DNA of 64,000 nucleotides from Clostridium_AD sp036569345 (GCF_036569345.1 NZ_DATCQT010000172.1:1-64000), one strand, 5' to 3'. Numbered from the stretch's first letter, positions 25,639 to 37,096 are shown. The notes: generated from the sequence alone by a model not told the origin. Numbers and translations are program-made.

Positions 25639-28600
25639 AAATTATAACCTCTACCTTATGCACTCCATCACTAAATGGAACAAATCCATTGGCGCATAAT
25701 TTGCCATCCAGCCAAATTCCTTTGTCTCCCTGGCGTTTAACCTCAATAATATATTCAAATTTTTCTTTTTTATAAATTATCTCATAGTGACCCCATTCTT
25801 CTGGTACACAAGGCTCTATGGTGAACCCTTTACCCTCCTTTAGTTTAAATCCTAGAATAGCTTCTATTCCAGTTCTATACATCCATCCTGAGGTTCCGGT
25901 ATACCAACTCCACCCTCCTCTTCCTACATGAGGTTCTTTTCCATAAACATCAGCAGTCATTACATAAGGTTCCGTTTTATATCTCTCGCACTCAGGTAGG
26001 GTTTTTGTATGATTAATTGGGTTTATCATATTATAGAGCTTTGCTGCCATATCTTCTTTATGAAGTTTAGCAAAGGCAAGAATTACCCAAGTTGCAGCAT
26101 GCGTATATTGACCACCATTTTCTCTAACTCCAGGTACATAACCTTTGATATAACCTGGCTCCAAAGTAGATTTGTTAAAAGGTGGTGTTAAAAGTAAGAT
26201 CATTCCATTATCTTCTTTTATTAAGTAGCGTTCTAATGACTCCATTGCCTCTTGTGCTCTTTCTTTATTTGCAGCTCCTGAAATAACTGCCCAAGATTGA
26301 GATAAGGAATCAATTTTACACTCTTCGTTTTGAGAGGAACCAAGTGGTGTGCCATCATCAAAATAAGCTCTCCTATACCAATTGCCATCCCATGCATTTT
26401 CCTCTAAGTTTACCCTTATATATTCTTGTTTATCCTTGTATTTTTTAAGTCTTTCATCATCTTTTTTATATGAGCAAGCTTCAATGAAATTTCCAAGTAT
26501 ATCATACAAGAACCATCCAAGCCATACACTCTCACCCATGCCTTTATTACCTACGGTACTCATTCCATCATTCCAATCTCCACTTCCCATTAGTGGAATG
26601 TTATGAGAACCGAATTTAAGGCTTTTATCTATTGCTTTTATGCAGTGTTCATATATACTCCCTGTGAAATCTGACTTTCCTGAAATACTATATCTTTCGT
26701 CTTCGCCTTCAGCTAGTGGCGTATCCATTAAATACTTAGCCTCTTCATTAAGAATATCGAAATCTCCAGTATTTTTTATATAATCCATAGTAACATAGGG
26801 TAACCATAATAAGTCATCAGAGAATCTGGTTCTTATTCCACTGTCTACAACTGGATGCCACCAATGTTGCACATCACCTTCAACAAATTGTCTTGATGCA
26901 CTATATATAATTTGTTTTCTAGTCATAATAGGCTCAATCAAACTTAGTGACATTACATCTTGAAGCTGATCTCTAAAGCCATAAGCTCCACCAGATTGAT
27001 AAAAAGCAGTTCTGGACCATAATCTACATGCTACAGTTTGGTACATAAGCCACCCATTAAGCATTAAATCCATACTCTTATCTGGGGTCTTGACTTGCAC
27101 CGTATGAAGTAACTTGTTCCAGTATTTTTTCACATTCTCTAATTCAAGCTCCACTCTGTCATATTCTGAAAATTCCTTTATAATGTTAGAAATTTCATCT
27201 ATATTTTCATCTTCACCGAGCATTGCTATTAATTCGATTTCTGTGTTAGAATCTATATGAATTTTTGAAGTAACTGCAAGACATGGATCTAATCCAGCTC
27301 CTACACTATTTGAAAGTCTTATTCTCTTTAGAACCTCAGGGTCCTCAACGCTTCCTCCTCTGCCTAAAAATTCGCTTCTGTTGCCAGTAAAACTTTGATC
27401 TTCGCCTCCAACTAATTTCAAGAAAGCATTGAGTTTACCAAAACTATGGTTATAAGAATTTGTAGCATATATATATTCATTTTCTTCATTCAAGTAAGTA
27501 ACAATGTGCTGCGCAGTGTGCTCTCGTACAACTCCCATTACAATTTCTGCATAATAAGTTATACTCAAATCTCGAGCTATATCACTGTTATTTTTCAATT
27601 TTATTTTACATAACTTCACATTATGCCCCATAGGCACAAACATTGTTACTTCACCCATAATTCCACAAGCCTCATGTTTAAAGCTTGAATATCCAAATCC
27701 ATGCTCAATTAAGTATTCTCCACCATCTCTTATAGGTTTAGGAGTAATACTCCACACATTACCGAAAGTTTCATCTCGCAAGTATATAGCTTCTGAGCAT
27801 TCATCGCTTACCCAATCATTGGACCAAGTAGTAATTTTGTTTTCACGGCTGTTTTGGTACCAAGTATAAGCCGCTCCGCATTCTGATACATGGAATCCAA
27901 AATCACCATTAGAAATTACATTTATCCAAGGTGCTGGAGTATTATTAAAATCTTTTAGTAGAATAGTATAGTTCTCACCTTCTACATTAAAGCCTCCTAA
28001 ATCATTAAAGTATTCTAATGGCTCCAATTTGAACTTGTGACCTTTAAATTTTAATTTATTTTCTATAGTTTTTAATAATGGTTGTTTTTCTACTTTGTTG
28101 TTCTTATTCTGAATTTGAGATACGAGCAGTCCTTTGGAGGAATCTATGACTAATCTAGCTATGGCTATCATAAGTTCTATATCTTCATCATTAATAGTTG
28201 CCTTATTAAGTATGAAGAATCCCCCAGGTTTATTTTCTTTATCTCTTAAGTGGCTACTGCCTACTAAATCCTTAATATCAGTTTGTAGCGGTTGATCATA
28301 TGATGTCTTTTGAAGATTTATTATAACCAAGTCAATTATTAGCCCTTTAAGACTTAAATACTCATGGGCGTTTAAAAGTTGGCGAACTAGGTCTTTATCT
28401 TTACTCTCGCGTACTATAAGAAGAATTATAGGCAAATCTCCTGAAATACCATATCCCCAAAGTGTAAATTGACTCTTTTTAACATTTACTATATATTCTC
28501 CTCTTTGTTTAAACGTGGAATTTAGGAATAAAATTTTAGAAGCCATAACCTGATATAAATTCGCTTGTGTGGATTTTATACCTAAATATTTCATATCTAC

Positions 28601-31600
28601 CTGAGTTTGACTCCACGCTAATTCAAATACCCTGTTTATATTATGAAACTCACTATATTTTTTAGCTAAACTTATTACTTCTTCCTTACTATTAGCTATT
28701 GAAGTGGTGAATGCTATAATACAGGTTTCACCAGGTTTTATCTTAACCTTTCTTCTCACACTCACTATAGGATCGAGCACCGCTCCAACAGTATTAGATA
28801 AAGTTGAGCCAGGTTTCATACTTATAGGATGTGTTGTGTTTTCTCCACGCCCTATAAAATTAGCTCTGCTAGTCTCATATTGAATAGTTCCCATGGTAAT
28901 TCCTTCTATTGCAACAGTCTGCATAATCCAAGGTTGTTTTCCTCCCTTAGATCTAGGTCTTCTAGTAGCCAGGATGCAGCTAGGATTATCCACATATTCT
29001 GTTTTTACAAACAGATTGCCAAATGCAGGATGAACTATATCCGCATCATAGTGAGCTAATGTTACTTCTAAATAGCTTGTTATCTCTAAATATTTACTCA
29101 CGGTAGTATTATTTGTAATTGATAATCTTCTTACCTCTGAATCATCTTCTGTTGACACAGTAATTTCCATGCGAGTAGAAATATTATTATCACTCCTTGT
29201 AAATTCTGCTTTGTCTAATGAAAAGGTTACTTCATATCTGTCAGCTACTTTTTCACAAGGTTCATAAGCCGCACTAAAGTATTCATTTTCGTCCACATCC
29301 TTGATATACACGAACATGCCCGTATTGTCTTTTGTGACATCTTCCTTCCATCTATAAATCATAGTTTTATCTCGCAGAGCATACCCTGCTCCACTGTTTG
29401 AAATCATTAACGAATAACTTCCATTAGAAATTAAATGTGTTTCTGGTGTTTCAGTTTTCGCCGTAGTGTATTTTCTAACTATAATCTTTTGTTTTCCTGT
29501 AGTAGTACCTGGTAAATTAAAATTATATTTTCTATCATATACAACTCTCTTAGAAATTTTCTCTTGAAGTAATAGCTCCGTAGCTTTGACCTTTGGCAAA
29601 GCATGAAATCTTTTTTGAAGAATATTATTTAACAATACATTATCTAAAGCCATTAAACTCATTCCTTCATGATGAATCATAAAACATTTAATAATGGCCT
29701 TAGGCTCATCTTTAGACATTCTGCTTTTAGTATAATCTACAGCCTCATAAAAACCGTAAGTTCCACCAAGTCCTTCAGCAGTAAGTTTTAGTAGATTATC
29801 ATAAGCTCCTCTAAAATCAGTTTGAAGTGCCATAACAGTAGAATATGGTGCAATAACCAATTCATTTTCAAGTCCTGACTTTAACCCTACTCCAGCTACT
29901 CCAAATGCCTTGTATTGGTAATTTGAATTTAAATCAAAATTATAAAATGCAGATTCAGAGATTCCAAAAGGTACCCCTCGCTCATAACAATATTTTTTTT
30001 GAGCACCAATTACTGCTTTGTAAGTTTCATCAAACATTGTCCCCGGATAATTTCTCATTATGAGTAAGGGCATCATATATTCAAACATGGTTCCACTCCA
30101 AGATACTAGTCCCTTACTTTTTCCCATAAGAGTCATAGACCTACCAAGCTTAAACCAATGTTTTTTAGGAACATCTCCTTTTGCTATGGCCACAAAGCTA
30201 GCCTGCCTTGACTCAGAGGCTAATAAATCATAATAACTCCTACCTAGACTATCACTCTCAACGTCATATCCAATTTTAAGAAGTTCTCTGTCTTCATCAT
30301 ATAACATTTTAAAATCAGTAGCTTCTGCCATAACGTTTATTCTTTCTTTTAAACACTCTATGGTCTTAATGATCATTTGAGATTTTTCTTTTGTATGTTT
30401 CAATAAAATTTTCAATTTTGCTAAAGCTTCATCACTTTTTAAATCATTTTTCACCATATTTAATATTTCATTTATTTTCTCTGGAATACGACTTATTGCT
30501 GTAGTTTCCTGTAGGCTTCGTAATGAATTATTAATTTCCAAATTAAAGTTTTTTTCATAGGCTTTATCAGACCAAGGAAAAAATTCATTTATTTCCTCTA
30601 AGAATCTACTCACATCACCTTTGAGTTTTTTATTCCAATAAAGTTCCTTATCTAATCCGATTTTCTCCACTTTAGTAACTATTGATGATAAACCTATTAT
30701 CATAGTTTTCCAAGAGTTAAAATCTGTTATATTGTCAATGCCACGCATAACTCCAGAATATAATTCTTTTACTTCTTTATAATTTTCCGTTTCTTCACTA
30801 GCCAGCCTTAATACATCTTGCAAACCCTTGGCTTTAGAAAGGCTAAATATTGGATAACTTAAATACTCATCTAATGCTTGGGAGACTACCCAAAGGTAAC
30901 CAACTAAATTTCCACTATCTACAGTAGATACATATCTAGGATAAAGTGGAGTCTTAGTTTTAGTATCATACCAATTATAAAAATGACCATTGTATGTATC
31001 CATATCTTCCATTGATGTTATAATCTTCTGTATTCTGCGTGTCACCTCTATGATCCCTATATATCCCAAATCGTAAGCAACAATATTGGAGGTCAATTCC
31101 ATGCCCATATTGGTTGGTGAAGTTCTGTGAGCTAATCCATTAGGCGGGTCTTCTTGGTAATTATCTGGACCAAGCCAATTATTTTCATCATTTACAAAAT
31201 CCTCAAAATAGGCCCAGGTTTTCCTGCTTAACTTCCTTAAAAAAATCTTTTCTTCTTCCTTTATTTCAAATGTTTCTAAGCTTCTATCTCGACTTATACC
31301 ATATGCAATTAAGGGACTTAAAAACCAAAGTATACAAGAAGGAATACTAAGAAATCCAATACTCATACTTGAATTAAATGCTAGAAACAAAATTAATAGT
31401 GAAACTGCACTACCAATCCACATAGAAGCTATAAAATCTTTAAGTCTTTTCCCTAGCTTTACCTCAACATCTGCTGCTGTCTGCCACTCTAGTAAATTTT
31501 TTTTACTTACTATTACCCTATATAGGGTTCTAATTATAGCATCAAGCATCATATATGCTTGGTAAGGTATAAAGCAAATAATCAAAAATACTTGTTCTAT

Positions 31601-34264
31601 AGCCATTTTACCATTTTGAATCTTACCTGATAAACTTATTCCAATAGACGGAGAAACTACAGCTTCTGATACATCAAATAGTATAGGTGCTAAAATTGCA
31701 ACAAAGGCTGCAATAACCCATTTATCTGTACCGTCAGGCAATATTCCACCTAAGGCAAGTATTATCAATATTGTAATTGAAGGTGATAATAGGCTCCTTC
31801 TTAAATTATCAAATATTTTCCATCTAGATATTTTATTTATTGGTGAAGCCTTCATAATCCAAGGCAACAATTGCCAATCTCCCCTAGTCCACCTGTGTAA
31901 TCTCATTGAACTAGAATTGTAATAAGCTGGGTATCCATCTATAAATTCCACATCCGTAACTAATGCGGTCCTAACATATGACCCCTCTAACAAATCATGA
32001 CTTAACACAGTATTTTCAGGTATTTCTCCTTTTAACATATAATTAAAAACATCTACATTATAAATCCCTTTTCCAGTAAAAATTCCTTCTCCAAATAAAT
32101 CCTGATATACATCAGACACTGCAGTAGTATAAATGTCTATACCTGTTTCACCAGAAAATATTTTTGAAAATAGTGTTTTGTTTGCGCTAAGAATAGACAC
32201 TCCTATTCTAGGTTGCATTAACCCATAACCTCTATCCACTTTCTTTTTACTATTATTTATAACAGCATTATTTAATGGATGTGCCATAGAACCAATTAAT
32301 TTTTTGGCAGAGTCCCTCGGAAGTTTTGTGTCTGCATCTAACGTAATAACATATTTGACCTTTCTTAGTTGCTTAGCATTGCTGCTTATTGTATTGTAAC
32401 TAGTATTATCGTTACCTCTTAAAAAATCATTAAACTCCATAAGTTTTCCACGTTTTCTCTCGAAACCAATCCACTTGTTTTCTTTTTTATTGTACAGCCT
32501 TACTCTATTTAAAAAGAAAAATATCTTTTTTTCAGAACTACAATACTTTTTATTTAATTTTTCTATTTCTAAAAGCCCAACATCAACTATAACTCTATCT
32601 TCTTGCTCCTCCTGCGTATCACTATCCTTAAAATCTCCGAGTAATGCAAAATACAAATTTTTTTGAGCATTAGCTAAATAATATACTTCTAAGTCATTTA
32701 TTAATTCCACTACCCTACTAGTATTATTTAATAAAGTTGGAATTACTACAACCGTACTATATTCTTCTGGTATTACTTCTTTAAACTCCATTTTAGGTAT
32801 AAACGAGTTCGCAGTCAGAACACTTACACTCCAGTTGAAAATTGATATTACTATTTCGCTACAAGGCACTAATATAACAATTACGGCTAGAACATATCTC
32901 CATAGATCTTTATCATTATCATTTAATAGACTACTAGAAATAATTAGATATACTATTAACATGGTAAACGTAATAATAGTACCTATATAATAATTTTCTA
33001 TATTTTTCTTCAAGTTACTTTTAATGTCTTGTATACCAGTGTTTTTATAACCTATTTTTTCTTTTAGTTCCTGTTGACCATCATCTATCAAATAATATCC
33101 AACATGCTTTTTATAGGTCTTATTTTCTAAGTCCTTACTTTCACTACAACATTCAATAGCTTTTTTTGCTATATAGGACTCTGGAAGTCTTGTATGTTTA
33201 GATATTTTTTCTATTATATGTCTATATTTATCTCTAGATTTAAAATCCATTTCTCCATAAATACATGATGGATCATCTCTCAAAATATTCTCTACAGGAC
33301 TCAATTTCTCATAATATCTTTTCCAATTTAAACCTTCGATGACTCTTATACTATTAATAGAATTTGCCATAGATATTTCAAAATTAGCTTCTATTTGATG
33401 TTCTAGAGCTATAATTTTTTCAGAACTTGTTTCCTGTGCTACAAGCTTTTCATCTATAAAATCATATATTTCTTTAGAATCAATACCATTATCTCTTAAT
33501 AATTTTAATAATTTTTCTGTAAAATGAAAATTAAAAGTATACTTTTGACTATTTAATAATGATATCTCTGTACTAATCCTGCCTTCAGAATAAGCATTAA
33601 TTAACCGTTCAGCAACTAATTCTGCTTCTTTTTTATCCAGCTCCGCTTTAATAACTTTTTCTGTTATCTTACTAATATTTTGAATTAATGCTATTTTCAG
33701 CATTATAGGAATTGCCCAAAGTTCACCAGACGTCAGTATGGTGTTCTTTTGGTACGCACTAATAAAGTTTGATATAATTGCTTCATCCATTCTCCCATCG
33801 GTGTGAGAGACTATTTCAATTACAATATGATAAACTCTTGGATATCCCTTCATTACTCCTTTGCATATTACAGGTAAGTCTTTATAATATGTTTGTGGCA
33901 TATTATATTTTATGCTCTTATACTCTTTCTCTATCAAGTAGAGATTATCAATAAGCCATTCTGCAGCAGGTAATACCTCTTTTTTATCTTTACCCTCTTT
34001 ATCTATATTCTCGTAACCGTTTAAAATTATTTCATAACTTCTATCCAAATTACTAATAAGCTTTTTCTTGCAATTAGTATTTTTGACATCAGAGTAATGG
34101 CGTGCTATTTCAAAGGCATGTTTTTCTAAATCTTCTTTATTCACATTTATGGATGGCACATCTTTTAATAAATTTTCTTCTTCGTAATGATTTAGATTTT
34201 TTCTCACTACTATGTAAATTAAAATACCTATCACGACTATTGCCCCTAATGTAACATATGACAT
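25637..34264 (-). CDS. Cyclic beta-1,2-glucan synthase-like protein (GT84-GH94)
   Basis: A 2,875-residue membrane enzyme with the domain order of cyclic beta-1,2-glucan synthases (NdvB/ChvB). After an N-terminal helix (about 3-20) and a soluble region come a helix pair near 455-510, a family-84 glycosyltransferase domain (LDADTKLPRD near 640, HRWTRGDWQ near 788), more membrane helices (about 810-1010), a glycoamylase-like domain (SESAFYNFDLNSNYQYKAFG), two beta-sandwich repeats, and a C-terminal GH94 phosphorylase-like domain with GSGDWNDGM near 2560, the catalytic Asp region. In proteobacteria such enzymes build and cyclise beta-1,2-glucan using UDP-glucose and set chain length by phosphorolysis. 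ATG at 34264 follows AAAGGGGTG. Single gene; product in a Clostridium is inferred. Confidence 0.88.
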   Translation of the reverse strand: MSYVTLGAIVVIGILIYIVVRKNLNHYEEENLLKDVPSINVNKEDLEKHAFEIARHYSDVKNTNCKKKLISNLDRSYEIILNGYENIDKEGKDKKEVLPAAEWLIDNLYLIEKEYKSIKYNMPQTYYKDLPVICKGVMKGYPRVYHIVIEIVSHTDGRMDEAIISNFISAYQKNTILTSGELWAIPIMLKIALIQNISKITEKVIKAELDKKEAELVAERLINAYSEGRISTEISLLNSQKYTFNFHFTEKLLKLLRDNGIDSKEIYDFIDEKLVAQETSSEKIIALEHQIEANFEISMANSINSIRVIEGLNWKRYYEKLSPVENILRDDPSCIYGEMDFKSRDKYRHIIEKISKHTRLPESYIAKKAIECCSESKDLENKTYKKHVGYYLIDDGQQELKEKIGYKNTGIQDIKSNLKKNIENYYIGTIITFTMLIVYLIISSSLLNDNDKDLWRYVLAVIVILVPCSEIVISIFNWSVSVLTANSFIPKMEFKEVIPEEYSTVVVIPTLLNNTSRVVELINDLEVYYLANAQKNLYFALLGDFKDSDTQEEQEDRVIVDVGLLEIEKLNKKYCSSEKKIFFFLNRVRLYNKKENKWIGFERKRGKLMEFNDFLRGNDNTSYNTISSNAKQLRKVKYVITLDADTKLPRDSAKKLIGSMAHPLNNAVINNSKKKVDRGYGLMQPRIGVSILSANKTLFSKIFSGETGIDIYTTAVSDVYQDLFGEGIFTGKGIYNVDVFNYMLKGEIPENTVLSHDLLEGSYVRTALVTDVEFIDGYPAYYNSSSMRLHRWTRGDWQLLPWIMKASPINKISRWKIFDNLRRSLLSPSITILIILALGGILPDGTDKWVIAAFVAILAPILFDVSEAVVSPSIGISLSGKIQNGKMAIEQVFLIICFIPYQAYMMLDAIIRTLYRVIVSKKNLLEWQTAADVEVKLGKRLKDFIASMWIGSAVSLLILFLAFNSSMSIGFLSIPSCILWFLSPLIAYGISRDRSLETFEIKEEEKIFLRKLSRKTWAYFEDFVNDENNWLGPDNYQEDPPNGLAHRTSPTNMGMELTSNIVAYDLGYIGIIEVTRRIQKIITSMEDMDTYNGHFYNWYDTKTKTPLYPRYVSTVDSGNLVGYLWVVSQALDEYLSYPIFSLSKAKGLQDVLRLASEETENYKEVKELYSGVMRGIDNITDFNSWKTMIIGLSSIVTKVEKIGLDKELYWNKKLKGDVSRFLEEINEFFPWSDKAYEKNFNLEINNSLRSLQETTAISRIPEKINEILNMVKNDLKSDEALAKLKILLKHTKEKSQMIIKTIECLKERINVMAEATDFKMLYDEDRELLKIGYDVESDSLGRSYYDLLASESRQASFVAIAKGDVPKKHWFKLGRSMTLMGKSKGLVSWSGTMFEYMMPLLIMRNYPGTMFDETYKAVIGAQKKYCYERGVPFGISESAFYNFDLNSNYQYKAFGVAGVGLKSGLENELVIAPYSTVMALQTDFRGAYDNLLKLTAEGLGGTYGFYEAVDYTKSRMSKDEPKAIIKCFMIHHEGMSLMALDNVLLNNILQKRFHALPKVKATELLLQEKISKRVVYDRKYNFNLPGTTTGKQKIIVRKYTTAKTETPETHLISNGSYSLMISNSGAGYALRDKTMIYRWKEDVTKDNTGMFVYIKDVDENEYFSAAYEPCEKVADRYEVTFSLDKAEFTRSDNNISTRMEITVSTEDDSEVRRLSITNNTTVSKYLEITSYLEVTLAHYDADIVHPAFGNLFVKTEYVDNPSCILATRRPRSKGGKQPWIMQTVAIEGITMGTIQYETSRANFIGRGENTTHPISMKPGSTLSNTVGAVLDPIVSVRRKVKIKPGETCIIAFTTSIANSKEEVISLAKKYSEFHNINRVFELAWSQTQVDMKYLGIKSTQANLYQVMASKILFLNSTFKQRGEYIVNVKKSQFTLWGYGISGDLPIILLIVRESKDKDLVRQLLNAHEYLSLKGLIIDLVIINLQKTSYDQPLQTDIKDLVGSSHLRDKENKPGGFFILNKATINDEDIELMIAIARLVIDSSKGLLVSQIQNKNNKVEKQPLLKTIENKLKFKGHKFKLEPLEYFNDLGGFNVEGENYTILLKDFNNTPAPWINVISNGDFGFHVSECGAAYTWYQNSRENKITTWSNDWVSDECSEAIYLRDETFGNVWSITPKPIRDGGEYLIEHGFGYSSFKHEACGIMGEVTMFVPMGHNVKLCKIKLKNNSDIARDLSITYYAEIVMGVVREHTAQHIVTYLNEENEYIYATNSYNHSFGKLNAFLKLVGGEDQSFTGNRSEFLGRGGSVEDPEVLKRIRLSNSVGAGLDPCLAVTSKIHIDSNTEIELIAMLGEDENIDEISNIIKEFSEYDRVELELENVKKYWNKLLHTVQVKTPDKSMDLMLNGWLMYQTVACRLWSRTAFYQSGGAYGFRDQLQDVMSLSLIEPIMTRKQIIYSASRQFVEGDVQHWWHPVVDSGIRTRFSDDLLWLPYVTMDYIKNTGDFDILNEEAKYLMDTPLAEGEDERYSISGKSDFTGSIYEHCIKAIDKSLKFGSHNIPLMGSGDWNDGMSTVGNKGMGESVWLGWFLYDILGNFIEACSYKKDDERLKKYKDKQEYIRVNLEENAWDGNWYRRAYFDDGTPLGSSQNEECKIDSLSQSWAVISGAANKERAQEAMESLERYLIKEDNGMILLLTPPFNKSTLEPGYIKGYVPGVRENGGQYTHAATWVILAFAKLHKEDMAAKLYNMINPINHTKTLPECERYKTEPYVMTADVYGKEPHVGRGGWSWYTGTSGWMYRTGIEAILGFKLKEGKGFTIEPCVPEEWGHYEIIYKKEKFEYIIEVKRQGDKGIWLDGKLCANGFVPFSDGVHKVEVII

Positions 34265-34365
34265 TATAAACACCCCTTTAACACTTTTTGTTAATAATAT
34301 TTGTAAGTTTTTAGGACTAGATGAAATTATTATCTCCAACTAACTGCTTAATTATTAGTAAAAAT

Positions 34366-34404
34366 AACAAAAACCTCACAACTAAATATTGTGAGGTTTT
34401 TGTT
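34366..34404. terminator. Terminator behind apeB
   Basis: AACAAAAACCTCACAA (34366-34381) pairs with TTGTGAGGTTTTTGTT (34389-34404). It ends the minus-strand aminopeptidase transcript before the glucan synthase gene. Confidence 0.8.
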
Positions 34405-34429
34405 TATTTATGGCTTAGTTCTATTAGTA

Positions 34430-35731
34430 TTAAATTTTATAAAATTCTTCAAAGGATTTTATAACATAAAAATGGTCCATTACTCCCCCTAATTCCCTAA
34501 TAGAATGCATAGCTAGAGTTGGGCTTCCCATATCTACTGAGCGTATGTTTAGATGAGTTGAAGATATTGGTCCTATAGTTGATCCACCACGTGCATCAGA
34601 GCGATTAACAAATTTTTGCACAGGAACTCCTGCTTTTTCGCAAACTAATTCATAAACCGCATCAGAGTTACTGTCAGTGGTGTAACTTTGATTGGCACTT
34701 ATTTTTATAACTGGGCCCTTATTCATGTAAGGCTTATTTGTTGGATCATTTTTTTCTGGACTATTAGGATGAAGCGCATGTGCATTATCAGCAGATATTA
34801 TAAAGGATTTAGAAATAGCTCTTAAAAAATCCTCTCTATTTTTGTCTAAAGATATTGTAATTCGCTCTAATATATTAAGTAGCATATTTGAGTCCGCGCC
34901 TTGCTTAGTTGCACTTCCAACCTCTTCGTTATCAAAACAAACCATTACATTTGTTGCCTCTACGGCAGATGTTTTAGATAACGCCCTTATTCCTGCATGT
35001 ACCATAGCTAAATCATCTAATCTTGAGCTTGAAATAAATTCATTGTTTAAACCGATAATTGATCCCTTTTCGTATTCATAAAGGAATAAATCAAAGTCTA
35101 TGATTTGTTTAAGTTCTACAGATAATTCTTTTGCAATGGCATTCATAAGATAATTATTTTTTTCTAATTCTTCATTTACCATTGATAAAAGTGGCAATGT
35201 ATCCTTTTGTTTATTTAGTTCAAATCCAGTGTTTATTTCTCTATTCATATGAATAGCTAAATTAGGAATTATCATTATAGGCTTATTAATATTCACTAAC
35301 TTAGTTTCTGGATATAAAGTATTTTCGCCTCGCAAAGTTACCCTACCAGCTACAGCTAGAGGTCTATCCATCCAAGTATTTAATATAGGTCCGCCATAAA
35401 CTTCTGTGTTTAATCTTACATATATATTATCTACTACCATTTCCGGATTTGGCTTAATTCTAAAACTAGGAGAATCCGTATGTGCTGCAATAATCTTGAA
35501 TCCATTTTCCTGAATTTTTCCCTCTCCAACTACAAACGCTATTAGTGCAGAGTTATTTTTAGTCACAAAGTATTTCCCGCCTTTTTTAAGGTCCCACTTT
35601 TCATCTTCTTTAATTTCTATGAATTTTGCTTTACATAAGTCTTCTTTTACCTTTTCTACAACATGAAAAGCGGTTGGACTATCATAAATAAAATCAATAA
35701 GATTTTGGGCAAATTCTAATTCTTTGTTCAT
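34430..35731 (-). CDS. apeB: M18 family aminopeptidase
   Basis: A 433-residue zinc aminopeptidase of the M18 (aspartyl aminopeptidase) family, a cytoplasmic enzyme that removes N-terminal residues, often acidic. Metal and catalytic blocks are visible: AAHTDSPSFRIKPNP, SSRLDDLAMVHAG, VCFDNEEVGSATKQGADS, and the C-terminal ARGGSTIGPISSTHL. Length is usual. Start ATG behind TGGAGGA. Monocistronic, with a terminator at 34366. Confidence 0.95.
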   Translation of the reverse strand: MNKELEFAQNLIDFIYDSPTAFHVVEKVKEDLCKAKFIEIKEDEKWDLKKGGKYFVTKNNSALIAFVVGEGKIQENGFKIIAAHTDSPSFRIKPNPEMVVDNIYVRLNTEVYGGPILNTWMDRPLAVAGRVTLRGENTLYPETKLVNINKPIMIIPNLAIHMNREINTGFELNKQKDTLPLLSMVNEELEKNNYLMNAIAKELSVELKQIIDFDLFLYEYEKGSIIGLNNEFISSSRLDDLAMVHAGIRALSKTSAVEATNVMVCFDNEEVGSATKQGADSNMLLNILERITISLDKNREDFLRAISKSFIISADNAHALHPNSPEKNDPTNKPYMNKGPVIKISANQSYTTDSNSDAVYELVCEKAGVPVQKFVNRSDARGGSTIGPISSTHLNIRSVDMGSPTLAMHSIRELGGVMDHFYVIKSFEEFYKI

Positions 35732-35904
35732 ATATATTCCTCCAATGAATGTGCTTTAAATAAATACTTTTCTTATTCCTTTCACCATTATATCAAAAAT
35801 TTTCATAATATTTCTATATAATCTTAATTAATGATATAATTGAACCTAAAATATATGTTTAGAATTAATTGTTTAAATTATACTATATATTCAGAGGTGT
35901 AAAT

Positions 35905-37092
35905 ATGTTATCAAAATTCTTAATTTCAAAATTCGTAAAAAATTATAAAGACGTTCACGATAAAAAGGTAAGAGATTCCTATGGTTACCTAGGAGGATTA
36001 GTTGGTATTGTAGTAAATTTAATTCTTTTTACTGTAAAACTAATTATAGGAATAATATCAAATAGTATAGCAGTTACTGCAGATGCTTTTAATAATCTTT
36101 CAGATGTAGCTTCGTCTGTTATTACAATTCTAGGTTTTAAACTAGCTAGTAAACCCCCAGATAAAGAACATCCTTTTGGTCACGGGAGGCTTGAATATAT
36201 TTCTGGACTTATAGTTTCCTTTTTAGTAATGCTTGTAGGTATTGAGTTCATTAAAACCTCTTTCGGCAGAATAATTCATCCCTCAAAAGTGATTTTCAGC
36301 CTTATACCCTTCATATTAATATTAATTTCTATAATATTTAAAATTTGGATTAGTGGATTTAATAAGACAATAGGTAAAGCTATAAAATCTTCTGCATTAG
36401 AAGCTTCTTCCACTGATGCATTAAGTGATGTATTTAGTTCAAGCTGCGTTGCATTATCATTACTCCTATCTATTTGGATTGATTTTCCCCTAGATGGGTA
36501 CATTGGAATACTTGTATCTCTTATAATAATATATGCAGGTTATACACTTATTAAAAAAACCATAAATCCCTTACTTGGTGAAGCTCCAGATAAAGGCCTC
36601 GTTGAGGGGCTTGAAACAAAATTACTATCTTATAATTATATTACCGGAGCACATGATTTAGTTATTCATAACTATGGTCCCGGTAGATGCATGGCTTCTA
36701 TTCACGCAGAAGTCCCCTGTGATATTTCTGTAGTTAAAATTCATGAAATTATCGACAAGGCTGAAAAAGAAATTTCCGAGGAATTTAGCATATATCTAGT
36801 TATTCACATGGACCCTATAAATACAGATGATGAGGAGGTTAATGCCTCTCACGCAGAACTTTTAAATGTACTAAAATATTTTTCTATAATAAAATCAATT
36901 CATGACTTTAGAATTGTAGGAGAAGGCGAATATAAAAATTTAATTTTTGATGCTGTAATTGATTTTAATTCAACTTTTACAAAAGATGATGAAATTAAAC
37001 TAGAAACCGAAATCAGTATAGAGCTTAAAAAATGTTGCCCTAGTTACAATGTCGTGATGACACTAGATAGAGATTATTTAGGTGTCCAGTAA
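35905..37092 (+). CDS. Cation diffusion facilitator transporter
   Basis: A 395-residue divalent-cation/proton antiporter of the CDF family. Six membrane helices in the N-terminal ~220 residues carry the metal-site pattern TADAFNNLSDVASS (Asn/Asp) and the signature HPFGHGRLEY. A cytoplasmic C-terminal domain follows and is longer than usual, with an extra ferredoxin-like stretch (INTDDEEVNASHAELLNV). Substrate could be Zn, Mn or Fe; sequence alone does not decide. ATG at 35905 lies behind CAGAGGTG; the upstream frame is non-coding. Single gene. Confidence 0.92.
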   Translation: MLSKFLISKFVKNYKDVHDKKVRDSYGYLGGLVGIVVNLILFTVKLIIGIISNSIAVTADAFNNLSDVASSVITILGFKLASKPPDKEHPFGHGRLEYISGLIVSFLVMLVGIEFIKTSFGRIIHPSKVIFSLIPFILILISIIFKIWISGFNKTIGKAIKSSALEASSTDALSDVFSSSCVALSLLLSIWIDFPLDGYIGILVSLIIIYAGYTLIKKTINPLLGEAPDKGLVEGLETKLLSYNYITGAHDLVIHNYGPGRCMASIHAEVPCDISVVKIHEIIDKAEKEISEEFSIYLVIHMDPINTDDEEVNASHAELLNVLKYFSIIKSIHDFRIVGEGEYKNLIFDAVIDFNSTFTKDDEIKLETEISIELKKCCPSYNVVMTLDRDYLGVQ

Positions 37093-37096
37093 AATT

